Below, one piece after another: positions 7,954 through 9,700 of a DNA stretch of 9,700 nt. Source of the stretch: Spirochaetaceae bacterium (GTDB taxonomy: Bacteria > Spirochaetota > Spirochaetia > Treponematales > Breznakiellaceae); assembly GCA_031265025.1 (NCBI GenBank), contig JAISDF010000118.1, positions 1 through 9,700 on the forward strand, read 5' to 3'. Within the stretch, counting starts at the first letter, position 1; each line of letters opens with the position of its first letter. Made by a program: the position numbers and the translations under genes. The notes under the pieces were generated by a model, which was not told the origin of the DNA, ran no database searches, and saw only the letters and a program-made list of their open reading frames with translations.

Positions 7954-7990
7954 TTGCTATAGTTTCCCAGGATGTGCTATTCTTAAAAGT
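7954..7990 (+). promoter_or_regulatory. Candidate leaderless promoter of the thioesterase-metF operon
   Basis: TTGCTA (7954-7959) and an extended -10, TG-C-TATTCT (hexamer 7978-7983), are separated by 18 bases. The -10 ends seven bases before the ATG, so transcription would begin at about the start codon. No Shine-Dalgarno sequence is suitably spaced; an AGGA at 7969-7972 is 18 bases away. An alternative -10, TATAGT at 7958-7963, would give a leader of about 20 bases but has no good -35. Confidence 0.45.
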
Positions 7991-8731
7991 ATGCTTGCAA
8001 TACTTGAGGAATCCATAACCGTCCCGTTCAGCGGGGTGGATAAAACCAACCGGATGAAGCTGTCCACGGCGTTTGACTTTTTTCAGGACGCGGCGAATAA
8101 CCACGCCGAGAATCTTGGCGTTGGCCGGGAGGAGTTTGAAAGGGCCGGACATGTCTGGATATTGTCCCGCATGTCGGTATTCATGGAAAGGCGGCCAAAG
8201 TGGAATGAGGAGCTTGTGATGCGTACCTGGCCCAGGGGCACGGCAAAACTTTTTGCCATAAGGGATTATGAACTTGAGGACAGCAAGGGAAAGTCCGTGG
8301 TCCGGGGCAGGAGCGGGTGGATTATTGCTGATATTAAGAACCACCGGCCCCTCCGTCCCGAAACCCTGGCCGAAAAGCTGCCCCGCAATGAAGGCCGCGA
8401 CGCCCTCCCTGACGGCGCGGGAACGGTCCCCGCCATAACCGGAGACACCGTCAAGGCCGTGGAGCGCCGGGCGGCGTATTCCGACATAGACATGAACGGG
8501 CATGTAAACAACGCCCGGTACATCGAATGGATAGAGGATGCCGTTGATCCTGAACTTTTGTACGGCGCGGAGCAGCTTCGCCTGGACATCAATTATACAT
8601 CGGAAGTCATGCCCGGCGAAACCATTGCGTTATGGACTTCGGGCGGTGGTCCGGTCATTATAGAGGGCCGTAAAGCCGGAGCGGACCAGACCGCTTTCAG
8701 GGCCGGAATCAGGACATCATTTAGCGCTTAA
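7991..8731 (+). CDS. Acyl-ACP thioesterase (FatA/FatB-like, double hotdog)
   Basis: The 246-residue protein has the usual length for bacterial acyl-ACP thioesterases, which release fatty acids from acyl carrier protein in the cytoplasm. The first hotdog domain (about 8-125) has the family pattern of a short strand, VDKTNRMKLS, then a helix FFQDAANNHAENLGVG (30-45), and later R-S-G-W-I-I-A-D (107-114). The second domain (about 155-245) carries the signature SDIDMNGHVNNARYIEW (164-180), in which N169 and H171 match the catalytic Asn and His of plant FatB. INYTSEVMPGE (200-210) offers E205 as a third acidic candidate. The start follows from the promoter-like hexamer just upstream and the expected N-terminal length. 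The next gene begins ten bases after its stop, so the two are likely co-transcribed. Chain-length preference cannot be read from the sequence. Confidence 0.9.
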   Translation: MLAILEESITVPFSGVDKTNRMKLSTAFDFFQDAANNHAENLGVGREEFERAGHVWILSRMSVFMERRPKWNEELVMRTWPRGTAKLFAIRDYELEDSKGKSVVRGRSGWIIADIKNHRPLRPETLAEKLPRNEGRDALPDGAGTVPAITGDTVKAVERRAAYSDIDMNGHVNNARYIEWIEDAVDPELLYGAEQLRLDINYTSEVMPGETIALWTSGGGPVIIEGRKAGADQTAFRAGIRTSFSA

Positions 8732-8732
8732 C

Positions 8733-8741
8733 GGAGTGGTC
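8733..8741 (+). promoter_or_regulatory. Ribosome binding site that fixes the metF-like start
   Basis: GGAG (8733-8736) lies five bases before the ATG at 8742. An in-frame GTG at 8736 overlaps this site and would leave it no spacing, so the ATG is preferred. This is the clearest Shine-Dalgarno sequence in the window. Confidence 0.7.
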
Positions 8742-9518
8742 ATGGAAGTTTCTCTTGAACTTGTGCCCCGCAGCCGAGGGGGTCTGGAGGCGGGAGCGTT
8801 TACCGCCGCCCGTTTTGCCGAAATCGGCTATATCAATGTGCCTGATCTTGCCCGCTTTTCCATACGTTCATGGGAAGCCTGCGGTATGCTGGCGGCCTTA
8901 TCCCCTGGCTCAGGCGGTCAGGCGGGTTTCGGTTTTATTCCCCACCTGAGGGCCAGGGATTTTTTGATTGAAACGCCCTTCCCTTACGGGGAACTGTTCC
9001 GGGAGCGCGGCATAACACGGGTCCTGGTCATAGCCGGCGATCCTCCCGCGGAAACCGGCAGCGCGTACCAGGGCGGCATTGACAAAGAAACGGGAACCGT
9101 TCCCTTCATTAAAAAGCTCAAACGGGAATTTCCTGAGCTTGAAATCTACGCCGCCTTTGATCCCTACAGGACCAATATACGCTATGAGCTTGACTACCTC
9201 AGGGAAAAAGAAGACGCCGGGGCCTCCGCCTTTATGAGCCAGCCCTTTTTCGACCTGCGGCTTCTTGAGATTTACGCCGAATATCTTGAAGGCAAGCGGG
9301 TGTTCTGGGGAACCGCGCCGGTAATTTCGGCAGGCAACCGGAATTACTGGGAATCACGGAACAGGGCCGTGTTTCCCAGGCAGTTCCGCGCGGACCTTGA
9401 CTGGAACATAGCCTACGGGAAGAAGCTCATGGAATTCTGCAAAGGCCATGACTTTCATTTGTATCTTATGCCCATCAAGGTGGAACTCGGAACCTATCTG
9501 GAAGGTCTTTTTGGATAG
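8742..9518 (+). CDS. metF: Methylenetetrahydrofolate reductase family protein (MetF-like, short form)
   Basis: The family reduces 5,10-methylene-THF to 5-methyl-THF on FAD, feeding MetH. The protein has 258 residues, against about 296 in E. coli MetF. The alignable chain runs the whole barrel: VSLELVPRS (E6 matches catalytic E28), IPHLRARD (H68), VLVIAGDPP (99-102 GDPP; D100 matches D120), a Leu...K...DAGA helix (about 153-161), MSQPFFD (Q167), WGTAPVIS in place of PGILPVS, and a C-terminal DFHLYLMP like E. coli DFHFYTLN. Two FAD-contact residues of E. coli MetF differ: the Arg of LRGD is A98 and the His of YPEVHPE is R143. So it may be a divergent MTHFR or a related activity. The shorter length comes partly from the N-terminus, where E6 replaces position 28. 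It is the second gene of the thioesterase transcript, divergent from metH, which supports a C1/methionine role. The symbol is tentative. Confidence 0.8.
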   Translation: MEVSLELVPRSRGGLEAGAFTAARFAEIGYINVPDLARFSIRSWEACGMLAALSPGSGGQAGFGFIPHLRARDFLIETPFPYGELFRERGITRVLVIAGDPPAETGSAYQGGIDKETGTVPFIKKLKREFPELEIYAAFDPYRTNIRYELDYLREKEDAGASAFMSQPFFDLRLLEIYAEYLEGKRVFWGTAPVISAGNRNYWESRNRAVFPRQFRADLDWNIAYGKKLMEFCKGHDFHLYLMPIKVELGTYLEGLFG

Positions 9519-9533
9519 GGCGGCCCGCCCTTT
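9518..9533. terminator. Weak hairpin between convergent genes
   Basis: GGGCG (9518-9522) pairs with CGCCC (9526-9530) around GCC, followed by TTTG on the + strand. It overlaps the last base of the metF-like stop and precedes the convergent nuclease stop by nine bases. The stem is short and the T tail is only three bases, so termination is plausible but unproven. Confidence 0.35.
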
Positions 9534-9538
9534 GCGCG

Positions 9539-9700
9539 TTACGGTATATCAAATTCGACCCAGCGCACCCGGCCGTTTTGCACCGCTTCTTTGAGACGCT
9601 TTTCCTGGCCGGTGAGGGTTTTTGACGCGCCGCTTTTTACTTCAAGAAAAATTACCTCTGAAATGGCCTTTTCGTTCATGCCCCTAAAGACGATGAAATC
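9539..9700 (-). CDS. Holliday-junction-resolvase-like endonuclease, C-terminal 53 residues (3' end of gene)
   Basis: Reading the reverse strand from the right edge gives an open frame of 53 codons ending at TAA. It begins DFIVFRGM and contains FLEVKSGASKTLTGQEKRL and GRVRWVEFDIP. An Asp in a D-F-I-V-F strand about 20 residues before an E-V-K strand is the PD-(D/E)xK nuclease core. The tail GQEKRLKEAVQNGRVRW matches, from memory, the Holliday junction resolvase-related family (Endonuc_Holl), whose members usually have an N-terminal hydrophobic helix and coiled coil that would lie outside this window. The family is expected to act on DNA, but its role in cells is not settled. It is convergent with the metF-like gene, with 20 bases between the stops. 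Confidence 0.65.
   Translation of the reverse strand, partial: DFIVFRGMNEKAISEVIFLEVKSGASKTLTGQEKRLKEAVQNGRVRWVEFDIP

Noticed and set aside
7782..7990. Cobalamin or SAM riboswitch upstream of metH
   Set aside because: I looked for conserved B12-box or SAM-box stretches and saw none. The -10 at the metH ATG leaves no leader to hold one.
8736..8741. GTG as start of the metF-like gene
   Set aside because: It overlaps the only good Shine-Dalgarno sequence; the ATG six bases later has ideal spacing.
1..9700. tRNA, rRNA, CRISPR array, insertion sequence, phage or toxin-antitoxin genes
   Set aside because: Scanned both strands. No regular repeats, no transposase motifs and no small paired ORFs with such motifs were seen.

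Overview
The window most likely comes from a spirochaete of the Treponema group, with fairly GC-rich DNA. The 697-residue protein at 1812-3905 resembles, from memory, conserved hypothetical proteins of treponemes, and the enzymes fit an anaerobic bacterium. This placement is inferred; no rRNA or marker gene is present. The sequence is almost fully coding, and the largest gene-free gap is about 210 bases.

Layout. On the + strand, positions 1-3905 hold a tightly packed operon. It contains the C-terminal three quarters of a beta-hydroxyacid dehydrogenase (GarR/3-hydroxyisobutyrate dehydrogenase family), a DUF2804 protein whose ATG overlaps the previous stop (TAATG), and a large protein of unknown function that starts one base after the DUF2804 stop. 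A small hairpin closes this operon in the 30-base gap before the convergent metH. metH (3936-7781, - strand) is a full-length four-module cobalamin-dependent methionine synthase. Across a 209-base divergent spacer lies a second + strand operon: an acyl-ACP thioesterase followed by a short methylenetetrahydrofolate reductase (metF-like). A convergent partial gene on the - strand at the right edge encodes the end of a Holliday-junction-resolvase-like PD-(D/E)xK nuclease.

How the genes fit together. The metF-like product would make 5-methyl-THF, and MetH would use it to methylate homocysteine, so the divergent pair forms a C1/methionine unit. The fatty-acyl thioesterase is an unexpected partner in the metF transcript.

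Most interesting points: both divergent genes have a -10-like hexamer only 6-7 bases before the start codon and no Shine-Dalgarno sequence, which suggests leaderless mRNAs. A 9-bp inverted repeat sits between these promoters. MetH carries an AT-rich interdomain linker of about 45 residues. The MetF-like protein lacks two FAD-site residues known from E. coli MetF. The first operon couples a DUF2804 protein to a large uncharacterised protein. I found no clear mobile element, CRISPR array, tRNA, rRNA or defence system.
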